Source: Gammaproteobacteria bacterium (GTDB taxonomy: Bacteria > Pseudomonadota > Gammaproteobacteria > Xanthomonadales > Marinicellaceae). Taken from it: a stretch of DNA of 50,800 bases. The notes below the pieces were generated by a model, which was not told the DNA's origin, did no database searches, and saw nothing but the letters and a program-made list of their open reading frames with translations. Location of the stretch: contig JAJRQG010000143.1 in assembly GCA_024280395.1 (NCBI GenBank), positions 1 through 50,800 of the forward strand. The letters are read 5' to 3'. Made by a program: the position numbers and the translations under genes. Shown one piece after another: positions 32,695-41,952 of this stretch (the first letter of the stretch is position 1; the number at the start of each line of letters is the position of its first letter).

Positions 32695-33645
32695 TTATTC
32701 TACTAATTTATCGGTGGCTTTTACCAGTTCACTCATTATATTGGGTTCAAATGCTGAATGTCCAGCTTCTGGCACAATAATCAGTTTAGATTCGGGAAAT
32801 ACTGCATGTAAATCATAAGCCGTAGTCATGGGGCAAACCACGTCGTAACGGCCTTGAATAATTATGGTAGGGATATGGCGTATCACATCAATATTATCCA
32901 GTATCCAATTTTCGCCATCTTTTTCACTTTCAAAAAAACCTTTGTTCATAAAATAATGATTTTCTATGCGTGAAAATGCCAAGGAAAATTCATCATCAGC
33001 CGTTTCTTGGATGTGCTGTAAATCAGGAATCATGTGGCAAGTTGAGCCTTCCCATACTGACCAATGCCTTGCGGCCAATAATTGTTGTTGCTTGTCATCA
33101 CCAAATAAGCGTTTTTGATAAGCACTCATCAAATCATGGCGTTCATCTTCAGGAATGAATTCATAATAATCTTTCCAAGCATCGGCAAAGATTTGACTGG
33201 CACCAAATTGATAAAACCATTGTAGCTCTGACTTGCGCAATAAAAAGATACCGCGCAATACCAATTCAATTACTCTATCTGGATGTTTGATGGCATAGGC
33301 TAAAGCCAATGTCGAGCCCCAAGAACCACCAAATACTTGCCATTTATCGACTTTCAACATTTCTCGAATTAATTCCATATCGGCAATTAAATCCCAAGTG
33401 GTATTTTCATCGACACAGGCATTGGGCGTGCTTTGTCCACAACCGCGTTGATCAAACTGGATAACCCGGTATTTATCAGGATTAAAAAATCTTCGTGTCT
33501 CAGGCGATACACCTCCACCTGGTCCACCATGCACAAAAATAACTGGTTTTCCATCAGGGTTTCCTGATTCTTCCCAGTAGATATTATGGATATTAGAGAC
33601 TTGTATAAAGCCTGATTGATTTAATTTTATTTGCGGATATAACAT
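32695..33645 (-). CDS. pip: Prolyl aminopeptidase (proline iminopeptidase)
   Basis: The 316-residue S33 peptidase removes N-terminal proline from peptides. The motifs are HGGPGGGVSPETRRFF near the start (oxyanion region), DQRGCGQSTPN, the nucleophile GGSWGSTLALAYA, the acid Asp in QGRYDVVCP and the base His in EAGHSAFEP. The length is normal and no signal peptide is visible, so the enzyme is cytoplasmic. It lies one base after an S9 peptidase gene, and together they suggest use of proline-rich peptides. Confidence 0.94.
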   Translation of the reverse strand: MLYPQIKLNQSGFIQVSNIHNIYWEESGNPDGKPVIFVHGGPGGGVSPETRRFFNPDKYRVIQFDQRGCGQSTPNACVDENTTWDLIADMELIREMLKVDKWQVFGGSWGSTLALAYAIKHPDRVIELVLRGIFLLRKSELQWFYQFGASQIFADAWKDYYEFIPEDERHDLMSAYQKRLFGDDKQQQLLAARHWSVWEGSTCHMIPDLQHIQETADDEFSLAFSRIENHYFMNKGFFESEKDGENWILDNIDVIRHIPTIIIQGRYDVVCPMTTAYDLHAVFPESKLIIVPEAGHSAFEPNIMSELVKATDKLVE

Positions 33646-33646
33646 A

Positions 33647-35629
33647 TTATTTTTTTAGATACTCATCTAGAAATTGTAAATATTTATTGGATGCCTCTAT
33701 ACGGTTTTTCTTTTTACTGAAACCATGCCCTTCATCATCGAATAACAAATATTCAACATGGGTTCCACCTGACCTGATTGATTCCACCATCTCATCACTT
33801 TCTATTTTCAGTACACGAGGATCGTTTACACCTTGCACCACCAGTACAGGACTTTTAACTTGATGCCCAAAAAATACGGGAGAAATTCTGTGCAATCTTT
33901 CTTCATCAGTTGCAGGGTCGCCTAATTCATCATAAAGTGACTTTCTAAATGCTTCCCAATAAGGAGGAATACTTTTTAAAGTGCGCACCCAATTGGTGAC
34001 ACCAAAGATATTAATCCCCACTTTAAACTCATCGGTAAAAGCCATCGCTGCCATAGTCATATAACCGCCATAACTACCACCCATTACACCAATTTTATCG
34101 GCATCAACCCAATCCAAAGATTGCAAATATTTTTTATTGTAAACCACATCTTGCAAGTCATCTTCACCGTGCCTTTTATCATCTAAATGATTAAATGTTT
34201 TGCCATAACCGCTAGAACCACGGTTATTTATGCGGCAGATGCCATAGCCATTATTGACCAAATGTTGAATCATTGCAGAATAGCCCTTTCTGCTTTGACC
34301 ACCCGGGCCTCCATGCACAAAGATTAAAGCTGGTACTTTCTTTGTCTCAGCTTGTTTGGGTTTGTATAAAATACAGGGAATTTCTAATCCATCAAAGCTC
34401 ATAAAACGAACAACTTCTCCAACCACTAAATTTTCTTCGCTGATATCAGGGTTGCCTGAGTTGGTTAATCGTTTAATTGAATCCGTTCCCATGGTATGGA
34501 CATATAAGTTTGATGGCGATGTATCTGAATTGATATAAAACACCATTTTACTGGAATCTTTAGAAAAATTAACCCCTCTTAAATCGCCACTTGGCATGTT
34601 AGGTAATTTAACCGTATTGCCAGTTGTTGTATCTAAAACTTGTATTTTGGTTTGGGCATCTTGATTCACACCTGATACCTGATACTTTCCATCTTTAGAA
34701 AAATACACAAAACTCACATCCCAATCGGCTTTGAAATACATTTTTTTAGTTTTATCTTCTAAATTATACGACCATGCTTGGTTAAATTCTCCAAATTCAT
34801 TGGTTGCGTAAATTAATTTTTTTGAATCTCGGGTAAAGCTATAAGTACCGTGTGAAATATCACCCTGGTGTTTAGTGATTAATTCTTCAGTTCGATTCTG
34901 GGCTGTTAAATCAACCAAATAGATATCTGAATCCGCATTGCCATTGGTTTTCTCCAAAGTCAGCCATTTGTCACCTTCACTAATAGTGCCGATGTTATAA
35001 CCACCGTTGTTTTGATAGATCATTTTTCTTGAATAATCCTCGGTTCTATACAGATACAAGTCGAAATACTTCTCATCACGCTCATTGGTGGTAATATAAA
35101 ATTGTTGGTCATCATGGTGCCAGCCTGAAAAATTGGCCTTGAGCTTTTCCCCTTGGGTTAGATCTTGAGTTTTTCCATCCAATTCACGTACATAAACATG
35201 GGTATTTTCATCGCCTCCTTGATCGGACTGATACAGTATTCTATCGTCTTTGGGAAACCAACTATTGGCATAAATCGTATCCGTCGAAGAATCGGTTAAC
35301 TGAACTGGATTACTGCCATCTAAGGGGACTTTATAAGCATTAAAAATTCCTGTTTGGTCATTACTTATTAATACAGCCGTAGCATCATGGTTGATTGAAG
35401 AACCAAATACAGATGTTGTTTTAAAAAAATCCTCTGCGCTATATTGTTTGAAAGTATTGATTTTTTTGTTTGATTCCTCGCTCGATTCTGGGCTTATTTC
35501 TTGGGTGACTGTAGTATTAACTACTTTTTGATCATCTGAATCTTGTGTATCCTGACAAGAGATTAATAGCAACAATGATATTGCTACAATAAAGATATTG
35601 GAAAATGGAATACGTGTAAATTTTTTCAT
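33647..35629 (-). CDS. S9 family prolyl oligopeptidase-like peptidase, lipoprotein
   Basis: The 660-residue protein begins with a lipoprotein signal (IFIVAISLLLLISC followed by QDTQ). Residues 60-400 form a beta-propeller with repeated ISNDQTG and DWDVSFVYFSKDGKY-type blades. Residues 410-655 form the alpha/beta hydrolase domain. The catalytic Ser is in MGGSYGGYMTM, the Asp in VVQGVNDPRV and the His in DDEGHGFSKKKNR, as in acylaminoacyl/dipeptidyl peptidases of S9C. It should degrade peptides in the periplasm. An AGGGG site precedes the ATG. The cytoplasmic prolyl iminopeptidase follows in the same operon. Confidence 0.92.
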   Translation of the reverse strand: MKKFTRIPFSNIFIVAISLLLLISCQDTQDSDDQKVVNTTVTQEISPESSEESNKKINTFKQYSAEDFFKTTSVFGSSINHDATAVLISNDQTGIFNAYKVPLDGSNPVQLTDSSTDTIYANSWFPKDDRILYQSDQGGDENTHVYVRELDGKTQDLTQGEKLKANFSGWHHDDQQFYITTNERDEKYFDLYLYRTEDYSRKMIYQNNGGYNIGTISEGDKWLTLEKTNGNADSDIYLVDLTAQNRTEELITKHQGDISHGTYSFTRDSKKLIYATNEFGEFNQAWSYNLEDKTKKMYFKADWDVSFVYFSKDGKYQVSGVNQDAQTKIQVLDTTTGNTVKLPNMPSGDLRGVNFSKDSSKMVFYINSDTSPSNLYVHTMGTDSIKRLTNSGNPDISEENLVVGEVVRFMSFDGLEIPCILYKPKQAETKKVPALIFVHGGPGGQSRKGYSAMIQHLVNNGYGICRINNRGSSGYGKTFNHLDDKRHGEDDLQDVVYNKKYLQSLDWVDADKIGVMGGSYGGYMTMAAMAFTDEFKVGINIFGVTNWVRTLKSIPPYWEAFRKSLYDELGDPATDEERLHRISPVFFGHQVKSPVLVVQGVNDPRVLKIESDEMVESIRSGGTHVEYLLFDDEGHGFSKKKNRIEASNKYLQFLDEYLKK

Positions 35630-35670
35630 GATTGGCCCCTAGAAAATAATAAGTGAAACATCTTAACATA

Positions 35671-35707
35671 AAAAAGCCCTGACCTCAGTATATCGAGGCA
35701 GGGCCTT
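35671..35707 (-). terminator. Rho-independent terminator of the phasin gene
   Basis: On the minus strand GGCCCTGCCTC pairs with GAGGTCAGGGC, followed by TTTTTT. It lies about 50 bases after the phasin stop and shields the S9 peptidase gene. Confidence 0.85.
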
Positions 35708-35755
35708 AAAAATGTAACCATTGAGGTCACATAGGGGACTTGGTTGTGCAGTTAT

Positions 35756-36127
35756 TTATGCTGCTTTTTTAGCTGATGATTTTAATTCTTTAACCAATGA
35801 ATCAACCTTAGTACTCAAACCTTTAAGGTCTTTAATTGTTGGAATATCAAGTTTCTTAAGGGTTTTTTCAATGCGTGTTTCAAATAAGTTTTCAACTTTA
35901 TTGAATTGCTTATCAGCAATTTTACGGATATTGTTGAATCTTTTTTCTGCTTTGTTAGAAACTTTTTTGACCAGTTTGTTAGACCTTGTTTCTAAAGTTT
36001 TGCCTTCTTTTAACAACAAATCATATGCTTTAAAAGTTTCTTTTTGTGCCAATGAAGCCACGCCAAGACCAGCTAAAAATAAATTATTGATTGAGTTTTT
36101 GATGTCTTTTGTCATTTTGCTTTTCAT
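35756..36127 (-). CDS. Phasin family protein (PHA granule-associated)
   Basis: The 123-residue protein starts at MKSKMTKDIKNSINNLFLAG, with AGGTGA at good spacing; the frame extends 24 codons upstream without a better site. After an amphipathic start it is one long Lys/Glu-rich helix (KTLETRSNKLVKKVSNKAEK, then KQFNKVENLFETRIEKTLKK), ending SSAKKAA. This is typical of phasins that coat polyhydroxyalkanoate granules. No phaC or phaA lies in the window, but acetoacetyl-CoA synthetase does. An unrelated DNA-binding, histone-like role of the basic tail is possible. Confidence 0.8.
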   Translation of the reverse strand: MKSKMTKDIKNSINNLFLAGLGVASLAQKETFKAYDLLLKEGKTLETRSNKLVKKVSNKAEKRFNNIRKIADKQFNKVENLFETRIEKTLKKLDIPTIKDLKGLSTKVDSLVKELKSSAKKAA

Positions 36128-36206
36128 AATATTCACCTGTTTAATGTGTGTTTGTTTATTTGATGATTGCATGATAAGGACTCTTTCTAGAGCAAACATA
36201 CTAAAA

Positions 36207-36243
36207 ACCCATTTATTTAAAAATAATTAAAATAAATGGGTTC
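36207..36243 (-). terminator. Rho-independent terminator of the S8-fold gene
   Basis: A perfect 13-bp stem (AACCCATTTATTT at 36207-36219, AAATAAATGGGTT at 36231-36243) is followed on the minus strand by TTTTTAG. It lies about 57 bases after the stop of the large secreted protein. Confidence 0.85.
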
Positions 36244-36300
36244 TAACAAAGATATTTTGGAAATGAGCGCCGAATAGCACTCAATAATAATCAATGGACT

Positions 36301-39300
36301 CTATTCAAATCCATTTTTAAACATATCATCTGGAGCCATGAATTCAGCAGTGATTAAATTGGCTGTATTCATTGTGACAACACAGACGTTCCCGGTGGCT
36401 ACGCAAGGACTTCCGCTCCAAGCAACAAAAGTGTGGTTTTGGTTAGGAACGGCTGTTAATGTTATTGATTGGCCTTGTACATAATCAAACTGGCAATTGA
36501 TTCCGCAGTTGATACCGGGTGTTGTGCCACTGTGCACCAGACCCATTCCACTGCCTTTGGTAAAGACAAATAAAGTGAACATATTTTCATTAAAATCCAC
36601 TGACAAACTAAAACTACCGGTACCAATATATAAATTTGGTACAACTTGAATAACGTAATCTTCACCTCCAATAATATTTTGAATATTCAATAATTTCCCA
36701 ATACCAGCATTAGAAATTGTGCTATCCATCAAATCACCCGCATTATTATAGACCCTTAGGTTTCCATCAAAACCCGTTGTCGTTAGGTTGATATTTACAT
36801 TTCCTGAAAAGGGGGCTGTATATCGAAAATATTCTGCATGCCCTCTAAAAGAAATATTTGTTGAAAGAATATTATCCTTCCCATCAACATTCAAACTCCC
36901 TGTCCGTGTTGTCACTTGCTGATTTGGTCCGTTAATCTTTGCGGTAAAAGCAGTAACTCCAGTAAACATGCTTTCACTGAACACTTCAAAGAGATAAGGG
37001 AAATTTGCCCCATTGGTGAAATTGATTCTGGCATCATCACCGACTCCACCATCATAATCTGTACCGGTAACAAAATCAAAATCTGGTAGAAACACTGCAA
37101 TCATTGGGTCAAATTCTATGTCTGATTCTTTGATCTCAATAGTGGCACTGCCAATTTCATTACTTGAATACATAATATTACTAACATCACTGATTGACAG
37201 TAGGTTCCGGGTTTTTGTCGCATCTCCAAATTGATTGAGATACATGTGACTTTCTGGCAATTGAGGGCCACGCGCCAACATTACCGCACCCAATGCGTTA
37301 ATACGGCCATTTCCATATAAAGTATCAAAGCCAGGATCTCCTAGATCAATGGCCGATTTATTCATTAAGTCTTTAATTTGATTTTGAGTTAATGAGCCTG
37401 ATCCACCAGCAACTTGTAACATTAAAGCCGCCACCGCAGCGGCATTGGGGGCAGCAGCAGAAGTACCTTTGAAATTAGGTAGAGTATCAGTATCTTCAGG
37501 GATATCAATTCCAAAAAAGCTGGTATTTCCTGCGTCAATAGACATATAGTCTGGTTTATTTATTGTTAATGGTGTAATTGGACTTCCTTGAGCATCAAAA
37601 TATCTTGTGATATTACCTAAACTACTAAAAAATTCTGCTACATCTCGATTATACCAAGGGGCAGCCCCTGTTGCTATCCCATATCTTGAATACTGCTTCA
37701 TCGTTCCTGTTGCTCCTGCAGAAAATTGATCAATACTAACATCGCCCCTGATTAAAAATTTAAAAACGGGGCTTACACCAGAAATTCTTTTTACTGCAAT
37801 ATTTAAAGTAACAGCTGAAGCAGTATTATTAAAGTATGTCAGGTCTTCATTTGGATTGCCTCCTATATTATTTATACTGCCTTGTTGTAGTAAAGTAGTA
37901 ACAGTCTCATTCCACAATTCTAAATTTAAATTAGAAGTAGCATTTCCCCATGGCTCAGCCCATTGTAAATAAATCTGAACAGTAGAATTTGCAGCCAATG
38001 TGATTTGCATAAAAGCATCACCACCTGAATAATTATGATAACCAAGAAAATTACTATAGGTTGCTTCATAACTTTGATTCGCTCGATTGCCCGCAGCAGT
38101 AAAGTAGGAACCTCCTTGGTTTACAAAGGTTTTTATGGCTTGATCTATGATTCCATCTTGAAAATATGGTTCATTAAAATAGATGATATCATCAACTATA
38201 ATATCCATTCCTGTATTTGATAATGATGTGATATTAGTAGCCATATTTGCAGGACTATTGTAAGCAGTAGCATAACCATAGGTATCCAACCCTGGACTAA
38301 TATCATAAATCAGCTCCATCATGGCTCTGCCTTCATCTCTGCCAGTCGTTGAATCGATGATAATGTTTATGACTGAGCTATCTGGCAAATCATTTGAACT
38401 TTGTGAGTCCGCAATACCATTCCCAACTATATCGACTGAATCTGACATAATTCCTACAGAAATACCAGTGCCTGTAATTCCCGAAAAAATTCGCCTAAGT
38501 GCCACTACTTCTAGAGCATCTTCTGCTTGGTTATTTGCAGTACCCTGGGAAAATAGAATCGGTGGTTTTGTATTTTGTAAGGATTGGTTCAATGATGGGC
38601 GAGAATACTTATCACTGATTGCTACTACTGGTATTACCGATTTAAGAGATGGAATTAAACACATTTCTAACAACGATTTAGCATCAACGGCAACAGAAAC
38701 AACAGAATAGGATGGAGTAGATGCCATTGCATTAATTTTCACTCCTGGTATTTTTATAAGCGTTTCTAATGTAAGAGTTGGATCTGATGCAGTCGTAATA
38801 TCTACTGAAATTTGATCTTCAATAACAGTATATACATCAGCCAAATTTTGATCACCTGTAATTTTTAGATCTTTTAAGTTTCCAATTATCTCACCATTTA
38901 ACTGGGCATTAATAATCTCTCTTAAAACACCATGTACATGACCTATTTTATTGAATTCATCTTTATTGAGCATTGATTTTAAAGATTGGTCATACATGGT
39001 TGGTGCATGTTGTGCTGCAAATTCAACTTGTTTTTTATAAAGGGCTTTTAAATCTGTTACTTTGACTGAATCAACTTCAATTTTTTTAAATTTCAAAGTC
39101 TCTATGCTCATCTGATTTTTTGAGGTTTTTTTGGAATTGTTAAAACTAAACTGAAAAAATTGATTGCCTCCAGATTTGTTTGTGGGCGTTGGCTGTCTTG
39201 GCAAGAACTGAATAAAACTTTTACTGTCTGTGGTTAATTTTAAACTAACTTCTATCCACAGCTTATTTGTTACAATGTCTATAGAAGTAAAATCTAGATT

Positions 39301-39534
39301 CAATGAAAAGCTACCATCAATAACCTGTACCTTTGTTAGGTTCACTTCGCTCAGTAAATTTCCAGCAACTTTGTCATCATACAATTCCACATAGAAATCA
39401 TATTTACCATTTGCAGAAATACCATCGAATTTCAACAATCCTGAATAGTAGAATTTCCCTTCAGGAGCAACCAAGTTATCTGCATTACAAATATGGGCTA
39501 ATATTAATAGTAATATTATTAAAAATTTAGACAT
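36301..39534 (-). CDS. Large secreted S8-fold (subtilisin-like) protein with altered triad
   Basis: The 1077-residue protein starts at MSKFLIILLLILAHICNA (signal peptide, AGAGAAG site); a TTG 9 codons earlier is unlikely. After an N-terminal region with a beta-rich part comes the subtilisin-fold domain, about residues 350-760. It has Asp365 in VGIMSDSVD, Asn in TAAGNRANQ and Ser691 in FKGTSAAAPNAAA. The position of the catalytic His (normally HGT) reads DEGRAMMELIYDISPG, with Glu instead. A pre-peptidase C-terminal domain follows (about 880-970; FRGHAEYFRYTAPFSGNV). Then comes an InlB B-type repeat domain (GSGMGLV...GINCGINC) and the end DDMFKNGFE. It is probably exported; activity is uncertain. 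Confidence 0.88.
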   Translation of the reverse strand: MSKFLIILLLILAHICNADNLVAPEGKFYYSGLLKFDGISANGKYDFYVELYDDKVAGNLLSEVNLTKVQVIDGSFSLNLDFTSIDIVTNKLWIEVSLKLTTDSKSFIQFLPRQPTPTNKSGGNQFFQFSFNNSKKTSKNQMSIETLKFKKIEVDSVKVTDLKALYKKQVEFAAQHAPTMYDQSLKSMLNKDEFNKIGHVHGVLREIINAQLNGEIIGNLKDLKITGDQNLADVYTVIEDQISVDITTASDPTLTLETLIKIPGVKINAMASTPSYSVVSVAVDAKSLLEMCLIPSLKSVIPVVAISDKYSRPSLNQSLQNTKPPILFSQGTANNQAEDALEVVALRRIFSGITGTGISVGIMSDSVDIVGNGIADSQSSNDLPDSSVINIIIDSTTGRDEGRAMMELIYDISPGLDTYGYATAYNSPANMATNITSLSNTGMDIIVDDIIYFNEPYFQDGIIDQAIKTFVNQGGSYFTAAGNRANQSYEATYSNFLGYHNYSGGDAFMQITLAANSTVQIYLQWAEPWGNATSNLNLELWNETVTTLLQQGSINNIGGNPNEDLTYFNNTASAVTLNIAVKRISGVSPVFKFLIRGDVSIDQFSAGATGTMKQYSRYGIATGAAPWYNRDVAEFFSSLGNITRYFDAQGSPITPLTINKPDYMSIDAGNTSFFGIDIPEDTDTLPNFKGTSAAAPNAAAVAALMLQVAGGSGSLTQNQIKDLMNKSAIDLGDPGFDTLYGNGRINALGAVMLARGPQLPESHMYLNQFGDATKTRNLLSISDVSNIMYSSNEIGSATIEIKESDIEFDPMIAVFLPDFDFVTGTDYDGGVGDDARINFTNGANFPYLFEVFSESMFTGVTAFTAKINGPNQQVTTRTGSLNVDGKDNILSTNISFRGHAEYFRYTAPFSGNVNINLTTTGFDGNLRVYNNAGDLMDSTISNAGIGKLLNIQNIIGGEDYVIQVVPNLYIGTGSFSLSVDFNENMFTLFVFTKGSGMGLVHSGTTPGINCGINCQFDYVQGQSITLTAVPNQNHTFVAWSGSPCVATGNVCVVTMNTANLITAEFMAPDDMFKNGFE

Positions 39535-39627
39535 TTTTCTTCTCTTAATTGTTGTTATCAAAATAGATATACAATAACTAAGAGCTTACAGGACAAAAAA
39601 AAATATTTAATTAGAAAATTTGAATAT

Positions 39628-40677
39628 TTAACAGTGGCATGATTTGATTCTAAAGTATTTTATGGTTCTAAAACTGTTGTCTATTAAATCAATAATTAAT
39701 AGTTTTGAGCAAAGTGTTTCGCCAACACCTGTAATCAACTTAATGGTTTCTGTTGCTTGCCAAACTCCAGCAATTCCTGGAACTACACCCAAAACACCTT
39801 CAGTTGAACAATTGTCAGGTTCAAAACCCTCGGTTTGGGGAAAGAGGCAACGTAAACATGGTGAATGTTTATTTGTAAAATCAAATGTAGTGATTTGGGC
39901 TTCGTATTGATAAACCGCAGCATAGACTAATGGTTTTTTAAACTGTATGCACAAATCATTGACCAAATAGCGGGTTTTCAGGTTATCACTGCCATCAATC
40001 ACTATATCAACATTGGCGATAAGTTCTGGTGCATTATTCGGGTTTAACCTTTGTGCAATGCCATGGATTTTTATTTCTGGATTTAATGCAGACAGTTGTT
40101 TGGTAGCAGAATCTACTTTCAATGAACCTATGGAGTCGGTATTGTGCAGTATTTGTCGTTGTAAATTACTCAATGAAACCCTATCATCATCAACTATCGT
40201 AATCTGCCCTATGCCTGCTGCTGCCAAATACAAAGCAGAAGATGAACCCAGTCCACCTGCTCCAATCAACAATACATGGGCCTTTGTTAATTTATCTTGT
40301 GCTTTGCGACCAAAGCCCTTTAACTGATGGTGTCTTTGGTAACGCACTTCGGTTTTATCTATATTGGGTATTTCTATGGGAAAGTCTTGCTTCAGCCATT
40401 CTTGATAACCTTCAACCACGTGAAATAGATTAACAAATCCTAGAGTTTTTAACCGTTCTATTGCCAACGCTGAGCGTTGACTCGTTTGACAAATGACGTA
40501 ATAACACTGTTCTTTTGACATTTTAGATTGGGCTAAATCATTGATATCACTGAGTTCTAAACACAAAGCCCCTTGTGGTATCCCTTTCTTCCATTCTGAA
40601 GCAGTTCTAACATCCAACAGTATATTGTGCTCACTGTTGTGGCAAGTTTGATAAGCTTGTTTAACCGCAAGCGTCAT
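39628..40677 (-). CDS. Rhodanese-MoeB/ThiF fusion (molybdopterin-synthase adenylyltransferase)
   Basis: The 349-residue protein has an N-terminal rhodanese domain (residues 1-105) with active-site Cys in VICQTSQRS, and a C-terminal E1-like domain. The E1-like part has the ATP motif LLIGAGGLGSSSALYLAAAG, DDDRVSLSNLQRQ and the transfer Cys in DNCSTEGVLGVVPG. It should adenylate the C-terminus of MoaD or ThiS and may hand over sulfur. In MOCS3-like proteins the rhodanese is C-terminal; here it is N-terminal. The zinc site keeps CLRC, but the second pair at the very end is CHC, one residue tighter than the usual CxxC. It overlaps moeA by 4 bp. Confidence 0.9.
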   Translation of the reverse strand: MTLAVKQAYQTCHNSEHNILLDVRTASEWKKGIPQGALCLELSDINDLAQSKMSKEQCYYVICQTSQRSALAIERLKTLGFVNLFHVVEGYQEWLKQDFPIEIPNIDKTEVRYQRHHQLKGFGRKAQDKLTKAHVLLIGAGGLGSSSALYLAAAGIGQITIVDDDRVSLSNLQRQILHNTDSIGSLKVDSATKQLSALNPEIKIHGIAQRLNPNNAPELIANVDIVIDGSDNLKTRYLVNDLCIQFKKPLVYAAVYQYEAQITTFDFTNKHSPCLRCLFPQTEGFEPDNCSTEGVLGVVPGIAGVWQATETIKLITGVGETLCSKLLIIDLIDNSFRTIKYFRIKSCHC

Positions 40678-41921
40678 ATTAAATGTGGATAGAGTAAATC
40701 AACAAATCGCTGGACATTGACTTGATCTCCAATTTTATAGTCTTCCGGCGTTTCATTCAAAACGATAAAGCAATTAGCTGAAGTAACTGAGGTTAACCTA
40801 CCTGAACTTTGATTTCCGCTAACGCATACCTCAAAGCCGGTTGTTGGATCATAACTCAGTCTAGCCCGAACAAATTCACGGCGATAATTCTGTTTGCTGT
40901 AATTGCGTGTCATTTTTGCCCGTATGAAAGCCGCTTGAATAATTTTCTCGCCTTCCAACATCCTTAAAGTTGGAATCACAAACTGGCAAAAATTGGTATA
41001 ACTAGATACAGGATTGCCTGGTAAGCCAAAGAATAAAGCATCATTGTATTGCCCGAATAATAGCGGGAAGCCTGGTTTGATATTGACTTTGTGAAAGTCT
41101 ATTTGTCCATGCTCTTGCATCACGCTTAAAATATAATCTTTGTCACCGGCCGAAACACCACCATTACTAATAATGACTGTATTGGGTTGCGCATATTTAT
41201 CTAAGGCTTGTTTTATTTGTTCAGGATTGTCCGCAAAACTGGCCACATGCACAATTTCACAATTTTGCGATTGAAGCAATCCTTTTAATGTCGGTCGAAC
41301 AGAATCATAGACCTTTCCCTGGGTCATTTCTTCGCCCACTTGAATAATTTCATCCCCGCCGGTGAATAAAATCACTTTGGTTTTTGGATAAACGGCAATC
41401 TTTTGGCAACCTACAGATGAAATTAAACCAATGTCTTGGGCTTTTAATCGAATATTTTTTTCAAGAATTTTACTGCCAGCTTTTATATCTGCACCAATTT
41501 TTCTAATGTAACTGCCTTTTTCACCAATATCTCGCAAATGTACTTTTTCATCTTTCGTTTGTGAGTTCTCTATGACAACAATGGTATCAGCTCCATCGGG
41601 AATCAATGCACCTGTCATAATTGGAATAGCACTATTTTCTTCCAATACCTGTAGTTCACTAGAACCTGCATACTGAGGTTTCTGTAATGTTAACCATCCT
41701 TGTTTTTCGATTGCCAAATCAGAATGCCTGATGGCATATCCATCCATCGCGCTATTGTTAAATGCTGGCACATTAATTTTTGCCATCAATTCATTTGCCA
41801 ACACACGGTTCAAGCAGTTGTTGATGTCTACAACTTCAGGAACTGGACTGAACAGTTCTTCAGCTTTAGCAGAGATTCTTTTCTGAGCTTGTGAATAGGA
41901 AATTTTAGTTAAGTAAGTCAT
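40674..41921 (-). CDS. moeA: Molybdopterin molybdotransferase MoeA
   Basis: MoeA inserts molybdate into adenylylated molybdopterin in the last step of Moco synthesis. The 415-residue protein shows the family order: NVPAFNNSAMDGYAIR near residue 50, IPIMTGALIPDGADTIV near residue 105, the molybdate-site motifs FTGGDEI and SNGGVSAGDKDY in the central domain, and FFGLPGNPVSSYTNF. The C-terminal domain IV follows. It is translationally coupled to the rhodanese-MoeB gene (ATGA). moaA-E are not in the window. Confidence 0.95.
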   Translation of the reverse strand: MTYLTKISYSQAQKRISAKAEELFSPVPEVVDINNCLNRVLANELMAKINVPAFNNSAMDGYAIRHSDLAIEKQGWLTLQKPQYAGSSELQVLEENSAIPIMTGALIPDGADTIVVIENSQTKDEKVHLRDIGEKGSYIRKIGADIKAGSKILEKNIRLKAQDIGLISSVGCQKIAVYPKTKVILFTGGDEIIQVGEEMTQGKVYDSVRPTLKGLLQSQNCEIVHVASFADNPEQIKQALDKYAQPNTVIISNGGVSAGDKDYILSVMQEHGQIDFHKVNIKPGFPLLFGQYNDALFFGLPGNPVSSYTNFCQFVIPTLRMLEGEKIIQAAFIRAKMTRNYSKQNYRREFVRARLSYDPTTGFEVCVSGNQSSGRLTSVTSANCFIVLNETPEDYKIGDQVNVQRFVDLLYPHLI

Positions 41922-41952
41922 TACTTGTCATGGTTCTCAACGTTGTTTGTAA

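Noticed and set aside
35721-36230. 169-codon plus-strand frame opposite the phasin gene
   Set aside because: The minus-strand frame has a ribosome site, phasin-like composition and a matching terminator. The plus-strand product is a mirror of that Lys/Leu-rich sequence.
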